From positions 1-7,120 of the forward strand of contig CANHOE010000128.1 in NCBI GenBank assembly GCA_947462175.1: a stretch of 7,120 bases of DNA, read 5' to 3'. Of the stretch, positions 1 through 7,043 are shown piece by piece (within the stretch, counting starts at the first letter, position 1; each line of letters opens with the position of its first letter). This DNA is from Burkholderiales bacterium. Lineage in GTDB: Bacteria > Pseudomonadota > Gammaproteobacteria > Burkholderiales > Burkholderiaceae_C. The translations under genes and the position numbers were made by a program. A model generated the notes under the pieces. That model was not told where the DNA came from. It worked only from the letters and a program-made list of their open reading frames with translations, and searched no databases.

Positions 1-1125
1 AAGCATCTGGTGTCACAGCACAGGGTGTTTCTCGGTACCTTCATCGACGACCCGGCTGATGAGCCGTACATCGACACCCTGCGTGCGCTGTGTGCCGGCT
101 TGCATGTGGCCCGACTCGACCCGCGCAGCGCGAAGTTGCGCAGCCTGCGAAGCTTGCTCGACGGCCAGGCGCTGACCTTGCGCTACTACCGCGATGCGGG
201 CTTGGCCGACTGGGTGGATCGCACGGTACGCGAGCACGACATCCGCACGGCCGTGGTGTTCTCGTCTTCGATGGCGCAGTATGTCGAGCACCGGCCTGAC
301 CTGCGCATGCTGGTCGATTTCGTCGATGTCGACTCGGCCAAGTGGTCCGACTATGCGCAAGCGCACCGCGGTCCGCTGTCGTGGATCTATCGCCGCGAGG
401 GCGCGCATCTGCTGAGCTACGAGCGCCAGGTTGCGGCGAGGGCAGAAGCCTCGTTTTTTGTCACCGAGAGCGAAACGAGCTTGTTCCGCAGTCTTGCGCC
501 AGAGTGCGCAGACCAAGTCGAGGCGATGTGCAACGGGGTCGACGCGGAATTCTTTGCTCCCGATCCGAAGCGCGCATCGCCCTACGCAGCTGACGAACTG
601 GCATTGGTGTTCACCGGCGCCATGGACTACTGGCCCAACATTGATGCGGTCACCTGGTTTGTGAAGGACGTCCTACCGCGTCTGCGGGAAGCCTGGCCGA
701 CGCTTCGCTTTCACATTGTCGGCCGCAGCCCGACTGCCGCTGTACTGGCACTCCACGGCGAGTGGGTCAATGTCACGGGCACCGTGGACGATGTGCGTCC
801 GTATCTCCAGCACGCAGCTGCAGTGGTGGCGCCGCTTCGGCTGGCGCGAGGCATCCAGAACAAGGTACTCGAGGCCATGGCGATGGGCCGACCGGTCGTG
901 GCTTCGGCGGCTTGCGCGGCGCCGATCGATGCGGTGGTGGGGGCCGAACTGTTGGCTGCCAGCGATGCGGCGGGGTTTGGTGCAGCGGTGTCGGCCTTGC
1001 TTTCTGCACCTGCGCTTGCAACGGAGATCGGCACCGCGGCGCGGCAATGCGTCTTGCAGCGGTACAGCTGGCAATCCCATCTGACGCGGATCGAGCGGCA
1101 TCTTGGTGCGGGCGCTGTGACATGA
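1..1125 (+). CDS. XrtA-associated glycosyltransferase, TIGR03087 type (5' end outside window)
   Basis: Predicted cytoplasmic sugar transferase of GT-B fold that would add a sugar to a lipid-linked exopolysaccharide or glycan precursor; donor and acceptor are unknown. The frame is open from base 1 (KHLVSQHRVFLGTFIDD), and family members as I recall them have about 30 more N-terminal residues (a nucleotide-sugar transferase start with a 'PYPP..GDK' region), so the GTG at 10 is very unlikely to be the start. Of 374 visible residues, the C-terminal Rossmann half is clear: TGAMDYWPN (about 205-213), FHIVGRSP (237-244), and PLRLARGIQNKVLEAMAMG (278-296), followed by PVVAS. This last segment is the GT4-like donor-site motif, with Arg283 where classical EX7E enzymes have the first Glu. 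Its stop overlaps the exosortase start by 4 nt (ATGA). Genes of this family sit next to exosortase A in many genomes, which supports the call. Family identity is recalled, not searched. Confidence 0.9.
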   Translation, partial: KHLVSQHRVFLGTFIDDPADEPYIDTLRALCAGLHVARLDPRSAKLRSLRSLLDGQALTLRYYRDAGLADWVDRTVREHDIRTAVVFSSSMAQYVEHRPDLRMLVDFVDVDSAKWSDYAQAHRGPLSWIYRREGAHLLSYERQVAARAEASFFVTESETSLFRSLAPECADQVEAMCNGVDAEFFAPDPKRASPYAADELALVFTGAMDYWPNIDAVTWFVKDVLPRLREAWPTLRFHIVGRSPTAAVLALHGEWVNVTGTVDDVRPYLQHAAAVVAPLRLARGIQNKVLEAMAMGRPVVASAACAAPIDAVVGAELLAASDAAGFGAAVSALLSAPALATEIGTAARQCVLQRYSWQSHLTRIERHLGAGAVT

Positions 1126-2669
1126 GCGCGATCATTGGTGGCCGCGCCATGTCGACCTGGTCGCAGAGGCTCGCCATGCTTGCCGTGTTCATCGTCGCGA
1201 CGCTGCTGCTTTACCGCGACACGGCCACAGCCATGGTCGATATCTGGTTGCGCTCCGATACCTTTGCACACTGCCTCCTCGTGCCACCGATCTCGGCCTG
1301 GCTGATCTGGCGGCGTCGGGCTGACTTCACAGCGCAACCGCTCGCGGCGGCACCCTGGCTGTTGCTGCCCATGGCCATGACGGGGCTGTTCTGGCTGCTG
1401 GGCAACCTCGCCACTGTCAATGCGGTCAGCCAGTTCATGCTGGTGACGCTGATCGTTCTGCTGGTGCCTGCGTTTGTCGGCTGGCAGGCCACACGCCCCA
1501 TTCTGTTTCCGCTGGGGTTCCTTTACTTCGCAGTGCCGATCGGTGAGTTCCTGATGCCCTGGCTGATGGAAAGCACTGCTGACTTCACGGTGTCAGCCTT
1601 GGTGCTGACGGGGATTCCTGTCTACCGCGAAGGCCACCAGTTCATCATCCCCTCCGGCGCCTGGTCGGTGGTCGAGGCCTGCAGCGGGGTGCGTTACCTG
1701 ATCGCTTCGCTGATGGTCGGCGCATTGTTCGCCTATCTGAATTACCGCTCGATGCGCCGGCGTTGGATGTTCATGGCCGTGGCACTGGTTGTTCCCATCG
1801 TGGCCAACTGGGTGCGTGCTTACCTGATCGTGCTGCTCGGCCATGTGTCCAACAACAAGCTGGCCGCAGGCGCCGATCACCTGATCTATGGCTGGGTGTT
1901 CTTCGGCGTGGTGATCCTTCTGTTGTTCCTGATTGGCGCGCGCTGGTCGGAACCCGAGGTGGCCCCGGCCGAGAGGATGACTGGCGGCATCGGGCCGGGT
2001 GGTCGATTGCCATGGCCGATGCCAGTGGCAGCGGCAGGCGTGCTTCTGCTGCCGGTGTTCGCGTTGAATGGCCTGCTGGCGTATGAATCCCAGGTCGTGC
2101 CGCAGCTGGGTGAGCCGATCTCGCGCTGGCGGTCGGTCGATCCCCCGACGTCATGGATGCCGGTGATCGACAAGCCCGCTGCGCAGCTGCAGCGCGGTTA
2201 TGCAGCCACAGCCGAGCCTGGCAGCCCATCGGTTGGCCTCTTTATCGGTTACTTCCGGCACCAAAGCGCCGATAGCAAGCTGGTGAGTTCCAACAACCAA
2301 CTCGTGCGCTCGACCGACAAGGACTGGGCGCTTGCCGAAGTCGGCGTGCGCCGTGTCGCACTCGATTCGGGCGCTGATCTGTTCGTGCGTACGGCTTCGC
2401 TTCGCCGCCCGGTCGGTCAGGCTGACACCACCCGGCTGATCGTTTGGCAGCTGTACTGGGTCAATGGCCGCTACACGAGCAGCGACAGCACCGCCAAAAT
2501 CTACGCGGCGCTGTATCGCCTGCTGGGCCGGGGTGATGATGGCGCCCTGCTTGTTCTCCACACCGTCGAGTCGTCTGCTGGAGCGGCCGATGCGCTACTC
2601 GATGAATATGTGCGCGACAACCTTGGCGCCATCGATACCGAACTGGGGAAAGTACGTGATGGCCTTTGA
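1122..2669 (+). CDS. xrtA: Exosortase A (EpsH) with fused C-terminal EpsI domain
   Basis: Integral inner-membrane cysteine protease/transpeptidase-like enzyme that processes the PEP-CTERM C-terminal sorting signal of exported proteins. Length is 515 aa from ATG 1122, chosen because it forms an ATGA overlap with the previous stop; ATG 1149 (Met10) is a possible alternative. About eight hydrophobic segments fill residues 17-275. The exosortase triad is intact: Cys187 in VEACSGVRYL, Arg232 in ANWVRAY and His253 in GADHLIYGW. PVYREG and IPSGAWSVVEACSG are typical of EpsH. A further hydrophobic segment at about 298-321 leads into an EpsI-like domain (about 322-515) with VGLFIGYFRHQ (371-381), SSNNQLV and a C-terminal YWVNGRYTSSDSTAKIY region. 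In some bacteria EpsH and EpsI are separate genes; the fused form is typical of the XrtA type. The long in-frame opening upstream (from 762) lies inside the preceding gene and is not coding. Confidence 0.95.
   Translation: MSAIIGGRAMSTWSQRLAMLAVFIVATLLLYRDTATAMVDIWLRSDTFAHCLLVPPISAWLIWRRRADFTAQPLAAAPWLLLPMAMTGLFWLLGNLATVNAVSQFMLVTLIVLLVPAFVGWQATRPILFPLGFLYFAVPIGEFLMPWLMESTADFTVSALVLTGIPVYREGHQFIIPSGAWSVVEACSGVRYLIASLMVGALFAYLNYRSMRRRWMFMAVALVVPIVANWVRAYLIVLLGHVSNNKLAAGADHLIYGWVFFGVVILLLFLIGARWSEPEVAPAERMTGGIGPGGRLPWPMPVAAAGVLLLPVFALNGLLAYESQVVPQLGEPISRWRSVDPPTSWMPVIDKPAAQLQRGYAATAEPGSPSVGLFIGYFRHQSADSKLVSSNNQLVRSTDKDWALAEVGVRRVALDSGADLFVRTASLRRPVGQADTTRLIVWQLYWVNGRYTSSDSTAKIYAALYRLLGRGDDGALLVLHTVESSAGAADALLDEYVRDNLGAIDTELGKVRDGL
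2645..2650 (+). promoter_or_regulatory. Probable ribosome binding site for the TIGR03088-type glycosyltransferase
   Basis: The purine-rich GGGGAA lies 8 nt before ATG 2659, inside the last codons of xrtA. The alternative in-frame ATG at 2698 has only a pyrimidine-mixed stretch upstream with no purine-rich box, so this site favours the 2659 start. The match to the Shine-Dalgarno consensus is partial, so the support is moderate. Confidence 0.45.
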
Positions 2670-3858
2670 AGCATTTGCGCACCCGGTACAGCCAGTCATG
2701 GCGACCGCCGATGATCGGCCTCTGGTGATGCACATCGTCTACCGCTTCGACACCGGAGGACTGGAGAACGGCGTCGTCAATCTGATCAATCACATGCCAG
2801 CGAGTGCGTATCGACATGCGGTGCTGGCACTGACCGAGGTGACTGACTTTCGTCATCGAATTCGCAATGAAGGCGTGCCCACATTGGCGCTGCACAAGCC
2901 GCCTGGGCAGGGCTTCTGGCAGTACCCGAAGCTGTTCCGCCTCTTCCGTCAGCTGCGTCCAGCGGTAGTTCACACGCGCAATCTTGCGGCGCTGGAGGCC
3001 GTGGTGCCAGCATGGGCTGCGGGCGTACCTGTGCGCGTACACAGTGAGCATGGCCTTGAGGGCCGCGATTTGGCTGCTGCCTCTACCCGCTACGACCGCG
3101 TTCGGAAGCTTTATCGGCCATTCGTCAGTCACTACGTCGCACTGTCCAAGGACCTTGAAACCTACCTGTCGAGAGTGGTTTCCGTGCCAGCGGGGCGGTT
3201 GAGCCAGTTCTACAACGGCGTGGATGTCGAGAAATTCAGGCCGGTACTGGGGATGCGGCCGGCTATCGCCGGGTGCCCGTTCTCACCTGAAAACCACTGG
3301 ATCGTGGGTACAGTCGGTCGCCTTCAGCCTGTGAAAGACCAAGCCACGCTGGCACGTGCATTCGTGCGTGCCGTCACCCTCGCGCCTGAACTCAAGGACC
3401 GGCTACGTCTGGCGATCGTAGGGGAGGGGCCTTTGCGGACTGAAGTCATGGAAATTCTCAACAGCGGTGGTGTTGCCGGCATGAGCTGGCTACCCGGCGA
3501 ACGTCACGATATCCCCGAGATTCTGCGTGGCCTGCACTGCTTCGCGTTGCCATCGCAGTCCGAGGGCATTTCCAATGTTCTCCTCGAAGCCATGGCCAGT
3601 GGTTTGCCTGTGCTGGCAACTGCTGTGGGTGGCAACCCGGAACTGGTTGACGCTGGCCGCACCGGCGAACTGGTGCCCCCGTCCGATCCCGAGGCCATGG
3701 CCCAGGTCCTCGTGCGTCTGGTGCGCGACCCCGGCTACAGCGCAGCACTGGGGCGCGCCGCCAGAGCAGACATCGAGACACGCTTCAGCATGCCGACCAT
3801 GGTTGGCGCATACCAGGGCCTGTATGACAGGCTTCTGGGTCGGGTCACGGGGCACTGA
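2659..3858 (+). CDS. XrtA-associated GT-B glycosyltransferase, TIGR03088 type
   Basis: Predicted cytoplasmic retaining glycosyltransferase (GT4-like) for the exopolysaccharide linked to the exosortase system; sugar specificity cannot be read from sequence. Length is 399 aa from ATG 2659. The N-terminal acceptor domain opens with VMHIVYRFDTGGLENGVVN (23-41), including the glycine-rich GGLENG loop; PAVVHTRNLAALEA (101-114) follows. The linker region YNGVDVEKF (185-193) precedes the donor domain: GTVGRLQPVKDQ (217-228), LAIVGEGPLR (251-260), and SEGISNVLLEAMASG (301-315), which carries a complete EX7E motif (Glu302, Glu310). The start overlaps xrtA by 11 nt and has an upstream GGGGA box; Met14 (2698) would give a start closer to the family norm as I remember it. 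The stop lies 3 nt before the amidotransferase, so the two are almost certainly co-transcribed. The family name is from recall of the GGLENG-type N-terminus and the context. Confidence 0.92.
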   Translation: MAFEAFAHPVQPVMATADDRPLVMHIVYRFDTGGLENGVVNLINHMPASAYRHAVLALTEVTDFRHRIRNEGVPTLALHKPPGQGFWQYPKLFRLFRQLRPAVVHTRNLAALEAVVPAWAAGVPVRVHSEHGLEGRDLAAASTRYDRVRKLYRPFVSHYVALSKDLETYLSRVVSVPAGRLSQFYNGVDVEKFRPVLGMRPAIAGCPFSPENHWIVGTVGRLQPVKDQATLARAFVRAVTLAPELKDRLRLAIVGEGPLRTEVMEILNSGGVAGMSWLPGERHDIPEILRGLHCFALPSQSEGISNVLLEAMASGLPVLATAVGGNPELVDAGRTGELVPPSDPEAMAQVLVRLVRDPGYSAALGRAARADIETRFSMPTMVGAYQGLYDRLLGRVTGH

Positions 3859-3861
3859 GTC

Positions 3862-5814
3862 ATGTGTGGAATCACAGGGATCTTCGATACCCGCGGCGTC
3901 CGCCCCGTAGATCGCGGCGTGCTCCAGCGAATGAATGATTCGCAGCAACACCGTGGACCCGATGAGGGCAGCCTGCACCTCGAGCCAGGTGTGGGCCTGG
4001 GTCACCGCCGACTGTCGGTCATCGACATCGCCACCGGCCAGCAGCCACTGTTCAACGAAGACCGATCGGTGGTCGTTGTCTTCAACGGCGAGATCTACAA
4101 CTACCGCGAGCTCATCGCCGAACTGCAGGCGCTGGGTCATGTGTTCAGCACGCAGAGCGACACCGAGGTCATCGTTCACGCCTGGGAATCCTGGGGCGAG
4201 GACTGCGTACGGCGCTTCCGAGGCATGTTCGCGTTCGCCCTTTGGGACCGTAACCGCCAGACTTTCTTCCTGGCGCGTGACCGCTTGGGCGTGAAGCCGA
4301 TGTATTACGCGTTGCTGGGCGATGGCACGCTCTTGTTCGGCTCCGAACTCAAGTCCCTGCTGGCCTACAGCGATGCCCATGGCGGGCTGCGGCGCGACAT
4401 CGATCCGCTTGCCGTCGAGGAGTACTTCGCCCTCGGCTACGTCGCTGAGCCGCGCACCATCTTCCGCCAGGCACTGAAGCTGCCGCCAGGGCACACGCTG
4501 GCGCTGCGACGCGGCCAGCCGGTGCCGCGTCCCCGCGAGTACTGGGACATTCACTTCACGCTCGATCGCGACATCAGCGCGGCTGAAGCGCAGGACGAAC
4601 TGCTGCACCGACTGCGCGAGGCCGTTCGCGTGCGCTTGATGTCCGAGGTGCCGCTGGGCGCCTTCCTGTCCGGGGGTGTTGATTCCAGCGCGGTGGTGGC
4701 CTTGATGGCTGGCTTGATCGACGGTCCCGTGAACACCTGTGCCATCGGGTTCGACGATCCGCAGTTCAACGAGAGCGCCTTTGCGCAGACCGTGGCCGAT
4801 CGGTACCACACCGAGCACCGACTGGAGATGGTGCATAACGAAGACTTCGACCTGATCGACACCTTGGCCGGCCTCTACGACGAGCCCTTCGCCGACAGCT
4901 CGGCCCTACCCACCTACCGCGTGTGCCAGCTGGCGCGCAAGCATGTCACCGTGGCGCTGTCGGGCGACGGCGGCGACGAAGCCTTCGGCGGCTACCGCCG
5001 TTACCGTCTGCACCTGGCTGAAGAGCGACTGCGCGGCAGCTTGCCGGCCGGGGTGCGCCGCCCGCTGTTCGGCCTGCTGGGCCGCGTCTACCCCAAGGCC
5101 GACTGGGCGCCGCGCGTGCTGCGCGCCAAGACCACCTTCGAGGGTTTGGCACGCAGTCCGGTGGAGGCTTACTTTCACCAGATGTCCATCCTGCGCGGGC
5201 CGGCCCGTCGCGCGCTGTTCAGCCAGCGCATGCACCACGAACTCGGTGGTTACAGCGCTTTCGAAGTGTTCCAGCACCATGCTGCACGAGCGGGCACCGA
5301 CGACCCGCTGGCACTGGTGCAGTACCTGGACATGAAAACCTACCTCGTGGGCGACATCAATACCAAGGTCGACCGCGCGTCGATGGCCCACTCACTGGAA
5401 GTTCGCGAGCCTTTGATGGATCACCTCTTGCTCGAATGGCTGGCCACCTTGCCCTCGGCGCTGAAGGTGCGCGGCGACGAAGGCAAGTTCCTGCTCAAGC
5501 AGGCGATGGAGCCGCATCTGCCGCACGACGTGCTTTACCGCCCGAAGATGGGCTTTGCCGTGCCGCTTGCGCGCTGGTTCCGCGGCCCGCTGAAAGATCG
5601 CGTCCGCGACGCCGTGCTGGGCAGCCGACTGGCCGACACTGGCTGGTTCGAGCGCGCCACGCTGGAGCGGTTGCTGACCGAGCATCAGGCCGGCCGCCAA
5701 GACCACAGCGCATCCCTCTGGAGTGTGATGATGTTCGAAGCCTTCCTGCGCAACGTGGTGGACGGCTCACCGCAGGCCGGAGCTACCCACCGCGCTGAAG
5801 CGGTACCCGGTTGA
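3862..5814 (+). CDS. XrtA/PEP-CTERM system amidotransferase (AsnB-like, TIGR03108 type)
   Basis: Two-domain glutamine-dependent amidotransferase, 650 aa, longer than E. coli AsnB (about 554 aa). The start is fixed by Cys2, the N-terminal nucleophile exposed once Met is removed. The glutaminase domain (about 2-200) holds QHRGPDEG (29-36), GHRRLSVID with Arg50, FNGEIYN with Asn75/Gly76, and SDTEV with Asp100, all matching the class II glutaminase site. The synthetase domain has the ATP pyrophosphatase loop SGGVDSS (270-276) and SGDGGDEAFGGYRRY (367-381), followed by DINTKVDRASMAHSLEVREP and a KMGFAVP segment. Glutamine is hydrolysed and the ammonia is channelled to an adenylated carboxylate. 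The context of glycosyltransferases and exosortase argues that the acceptor is a sugar acid or other polysaccharide precursor rather than aspartate, but this is inference. AsnB paralogues in such loci have been tied to floc formation. The start follows the previous stop by 3 nt, with a weak GGGG box (3849-3852) ahead of it. Confidence 0.95.
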   Translation: MCGITGIFDTRGVRPVDRGVLQRMNDSQQHRGPDEGSLHLEPGVGLGHRRLSVIDIATGQQPLFNEDRSVVVVFNGEIYNYRELIAELQALGHVFSTQSDTEVIVHAWESWGEDCVRRFRGMFAFALWDRNRQTFFLARDRLGVKPMYYALLGDGTLLFGSELKSLLAYSDAHGGLRRDIDPLAVEEYFALGYVAEPRTIFRQALKLPPGHTLALRRGQPVPRPREYWDIHFTLDRDISAAEAQDELLHRLREAVRVRLMSEVPLGAFLSGGVDSSAVVALMAGLIDGPVNTCAIGFDDPQFNESAFAQTVADRYHTEHRLEMVHNEDFDLIDTLAGLYDEPFADSSALPTYRVCQLARKHVTVALSGDGGDEAFGGYRRYRLHLAEERLRGSLPAGVRRPLFGLLGRVYPKADWAPRVLRAKTTFEGLARSPVEAYFHQMSILRGPARRALFSQRMHHELGGYSAFEVFQHHAARAGTDDPLALVQYLDMKTYLVGDINTKVDRASMAHSLEVREPLMDHLLLEWLATLPSALKVRGDEGKFLLKQAMEPHLPHDVLYRPKMGFAVPLARWFRGPLKDRVRDAVLGSRLADTGWFERATLERLLTEHQAGRQDHSASLWSVMMFEAFLRNVVDGSPQAGATHRAEAVPG

Positions 5815-5819
5815 ACGCG

Positions 5820-7043
5820 ATGCGCCCGCTGCACATCCTCGACCACTCCATTCCGCTGCACAGCGGCTACACCTTCCGCACCTTGTCTTTGCTGCGCGAG
5901 CAACGTGCGCTGGGTTGGGAGACCTGCCACCTCACCAGCCCCAAGCACACCGACGGTTCGGCTCTGGAGGAAACGGTGGATGGGTGGCATTTCTACCGCA
6001 CACCCGCTACCGGTGGCCCATCGCGCCTGCCTGGCGTCAGCGAGGTGGCGCTGATGAAGCAGCTGACCACTCGCCTGGAAAGCGTGGCGCGAGAGGTGAA
6101 CCCGACACTGTTGCACGCCCACTCACCGGTGCTCAACGCCATCCCGGCACTCCGGGTCGGGCGCAAGCTGGGGCTGCCCGTGGTGTACGAAGTGCGCGCC
6201 TTCTGGGAAGACGCCGCGGTCGACCACGGCAGCACGCGTGAGGGCAGTCTGCGTTATCGGCTGACGCGCCGCCTGGAAACCTACGCGCTGCGCAACGCCG
6301 ACCATGTGTTCACCATCTGTGAAGGCCTGCGCAGCGACATCGCGGCGCGTGGCATCGCCAAAGACAAGATCACCGTCATTCCGAATGCGGTCGACATCGA
6401 CGCCTTCGCCGTGGGCGGCCAACCCGACGTCGAGCTGAAGCAGCGTCTGGGCTTGAGCGGCTGCGCGGTGGTCGGCTTCATCGGCAGCTTCTATGCCTAC
6501 GAAGGCCTGGACCTGCTGCTCGATGCCCTGCCAGCGCTGCTGCAACAGCGTCCCGACGTGCGCGTGCTGCTGGTGGGTGGCGGTCCGCAAGACGACGCGC
6601 TGAGGGCGCAGGCCGCTCGGATGGGGCTGGCTGACAAGGTGGTATTCACCGGCCGCGTGCCGCACCACGAGGTACAGCGCTACTACGACCTGGTGGACGT
6701 GCTGGCCTACCCGCGACATTCGATGCGCCTGACCGAACTGGTGACGCCGCTGAAGCCGCTGGAGGCCATGGCGCAGGGCCGTCTGCTGGTCGCGTCTGAC
6801 GTCGGTGGCCACAAGGAATTGATCCAGCACCGCGAAACCGGCCTGCTCTTCCAGGCAGGTAGCGCGCCGGCGCTGGCACAGACCCTGGTGGATGCCCTGC
6901 GCAGTCCCGAACTGGCGGCCCGCATCCGTCTGGCCGGCCGCCGCTTCGTCGAACAGCACCGCCACTGGAAGGCCTCGGTGGCGAACTACGAGCCTGTCTA
7001 CCAGCGCCTGGCCCAACGCCCCGGCCCGCGCGTGCCGCCATGA
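5820..7043 (+). CDS. XrtA-associated GT-B glycosyltransferase, TIGR04063 type
   Basis: Predicted cytoplasmic GT4-like glycosyltransferase of exopolysaccharide assembly, 407 aa from ATG 5820. This start gives MRPLHILDHSIPLHSGYTFR, the N-terminus expected for the family; TTG 5811, overlapping the amidotransferase stop, is in frame and would add only three residues. No strong Shine-Dalgarno box is visible before either. Landmarks: HSGYTFRT (14-21), the acceptor loop; LLHAHSPV (97-104); YEVRAFWEDAAV (123-134); TVIPNAVDIDAF (185-196), the interdomain linker; FIGSFYAYEGLDLL (220-233); VLLVGGGP (249-256); and RLTELVTPLKPLEAMAQG (303-320), where Glu306 and Glu315 are separated by eight rather than seven residues. 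DVGGHKELI follows. The donor and acceptor sugars are unknown. It lies 5 nt after the amidotransferase and overlaps the next gene by 4 nt, so it belongs to the same transcription unit. Confidence 0.92.
   Translation: MRPLHILDHSIPLHSGYTFRTLSLLREQRALGWETCHLTSPKHTDGSALEETVDGWHFYRTPATGGPSRLPGVSEVALMKQLTTRLESVAREVNPTLLHAHSPVLNAIPALRVGRKLGLPVVYEVRAFWEDAAVDHGSTREGSLRYRLTRRLETYALRNADHVFTICEGLRSDIAARGIAKDKITVIPNAVDIDAFAVGGQPDVELKQRLGLSGCAVVGFIGSFYAYEGLDLLLDALPALLQQRPDVRVLLVGGGPQDDALRAQAARMGLADKVVFTGRVPHHEVQRYYDLVDVLAYPRHSMRLTELVTPLKPLEAMAQGRLLVASDVGGHKELIQHRETGLLFQAGSAPALAQTLVDALRSPELAARIRLAGRRFVEQHRHWKASVANYEPVYQRLAQRPGPRVPP

Noticed and set aside
10..12. GTG at 10 as the start of the first glycosyltransferase.
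   Set aside because: The frame is open to base 1, the residues before it (KHL) fit the family, and an N-terminal Rossmann strand would be missing. The gene begins upstream of the window.
762..1121. 120-codon in-frame extension upstream of xrtA.
   Set aside because: It lies wholly within the preceding glycosyltransferase, and its Ala/Gly/Arg-rich translation shows no membrane segment or family feature. The ATGA start at 1122 fits the exosortase N-terminus.
3859..3861. Possible terminator or promoter in the gap before the amidotransferase.
   Set aside because: The gap is only 3 nt, and there is no hairpin with a T-run or promoter-like box nearby.
3490..4836. Long minus-strand open frame of 448 codons opposite the second glycosyltransferase and the amidotransferase.
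   Set aside because: It spans two well-supported genes on the other strand, and its translation is rich in His, Gln, Val and Arg with no recognisable domain. This is typical of an antisense shadow in GC-rich coding DNA.
5811..5813. TTG at 5811 as the start of the third glycosyltransferase.
   Set aside because: TTG is a weak start and adds only three residues (Met-Asn-Ala); ATG 5820 gives the family-like N-terminus. It cannot be fully excluded, because it would give a TTGA overlap with the upstream stop.
868..6778. Near-repeat of a CTCGAGGCCATGGC-like string at 868-887, 3583-3600 and 6759-6778.
   Set aside because: Each copy encodes the LEAMA(x)G donor-site motif of a glycosyltransferase, so it reflects protein conservation and codon bias rather than a DNA repeat.
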